Source of the DNA: Sphingomonas sp. UBA1000
GTDB lineage: Bacteria; Pseudomonadota; Alphaproteobacteria; Sphingomonadales; Sphingomonadaceae
DNA length: 5,741 nt
Direction of reading: 5' to 3'
Assembly: GCA_002291855.1 (NCBI GenBank)
Contig: DBAW01000079.1
Coordinates: forward strand, 1-5,741
Of this stretch, positions 5,662 to 5,741 are shown in pieces. The position numbers and the translations under genes are program-made. The notes beneath the pieces are model-generated. The model ran no database searches. It saw only the letters and a list, made by a program, of their open reading frames with translations, and had not been told where the DNA came from. Each line of letters opens with the position of its first letter. The stretch's first letter is position 1.

Positions 5662-5741
5662 ATGATGACCAAGCACAATCACCTGTTCGGCGCGGCCAGC
5701 CTGGCGGCGATCCTGATTGCCGGCATGCCCGGCGCCGCCCT
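5662..5741 (+). CDS. Exported protein, N-terminal fragment with signal peptide (possible TonB-dependent receptor)
   Basis: Only 26 codons are visible before the window ends. The translation begins MMTKHNHLFGAASLAAILIAG. It has a polar start with one Lys and two His, a hydrophobic stretch of about 15 residues rich in Ala, Leu and Ile, and then MPGAAL, as in a Sec signal peptide approaching its cleavage site. The strong ribosome binding site and the divergent promoter region support a real gene. In sphingomonads and related bacteria, GlcNAc operons are often flanked by a TonB-dependent outer-membrane receptor with this kind of leader, so that is the leading guess; a secreted or periplasmic hexosaminidase or chitinase is also possible. 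No mature-domain sequence is visible, so the function is inference from context only. Confidence 0.7.
   Translation, partial: MMTKHNHLFGAASLAAILIAGMPGAA

Noticed and set aside
1..5741. Mobile element, CRISPR array, toxin-antitoxin or defence system
   Set aside because: All long reading frames resolve to metabolic or regulatory genes; no transposase, repeat-spacer pattern, terminal repeats, tRNA or compositional island was seen.

Overview
The window looks like a chromosome segment of a high-GC alphaproteobacterium, most likely a sphingomonad (Sphingomonadaceae). The reasons are strong G/C bias at third codon positions, tightly packed overlapping genes, a PaaN-type aldehyde dehydrogenase, and an N-acetylglucosamine (GlcNAc) catabolic operon of the alphaproteobacterial style (GntR regulator, SIS-type deaminase, NagA). 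The family-level assignment is inference; no rRNA or tRNA is present to confirm it.

Left block (1-2514, + strand): three overlapping genes read rightward. They are the C-terminal end of a divergent thiolase, a complete PaaN-like aldehyde dehydrogenase (overlap 8 nt), and a small lipocalin-like protein (overlap 11 nt). This looks like the distal end of an acyl-CoA or aromatic (phenylacetate-type) catabolic operon whose upstream part is outside the window. The thiolase lacks two residues normally found in the active site.

Middle block (2535-5469, - strand): three genes read leftward in the order GntR/HutC-family regulator, SIS-domain glucosamine-6-phosphate deaminase (NagB-II type), NagA deacetylase. 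They overlap by 4 nt and 1 nt, so they form one translationally coupled operon with the regulator first. NagA would turn GlcNAc-6-phosphate into GlcN-6-phosphate plus acetate, and the deaminase would turn that into fructose-6-phosphate plus ammonia. The regulator probably senses one of these amino sugar phosphates. The left and middle blocks converge with only 20 nt between them.

Right edge (5470-5741): an AT-richer divergent intergenic region of about 190 nt separates the regulator from a gene reading right, of which only a signal-peptide-like start is visible (plausibly a TonB-dependent receptor or other exported protein for amino-sugar uptake). The intergenic region holds an inverted pair of a 15-bp motif, one copy near each gene, a perfect 14-bp palindrome between them, and a short dyad just before the right-hand gene's ribosome binding site. 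It is the best candidate for a shared operator region and the part of the window most worth testing. I saw no mobile elements, CRISPR arrays or RNA genes, and nothing that amounts to a wholly undescribed system.
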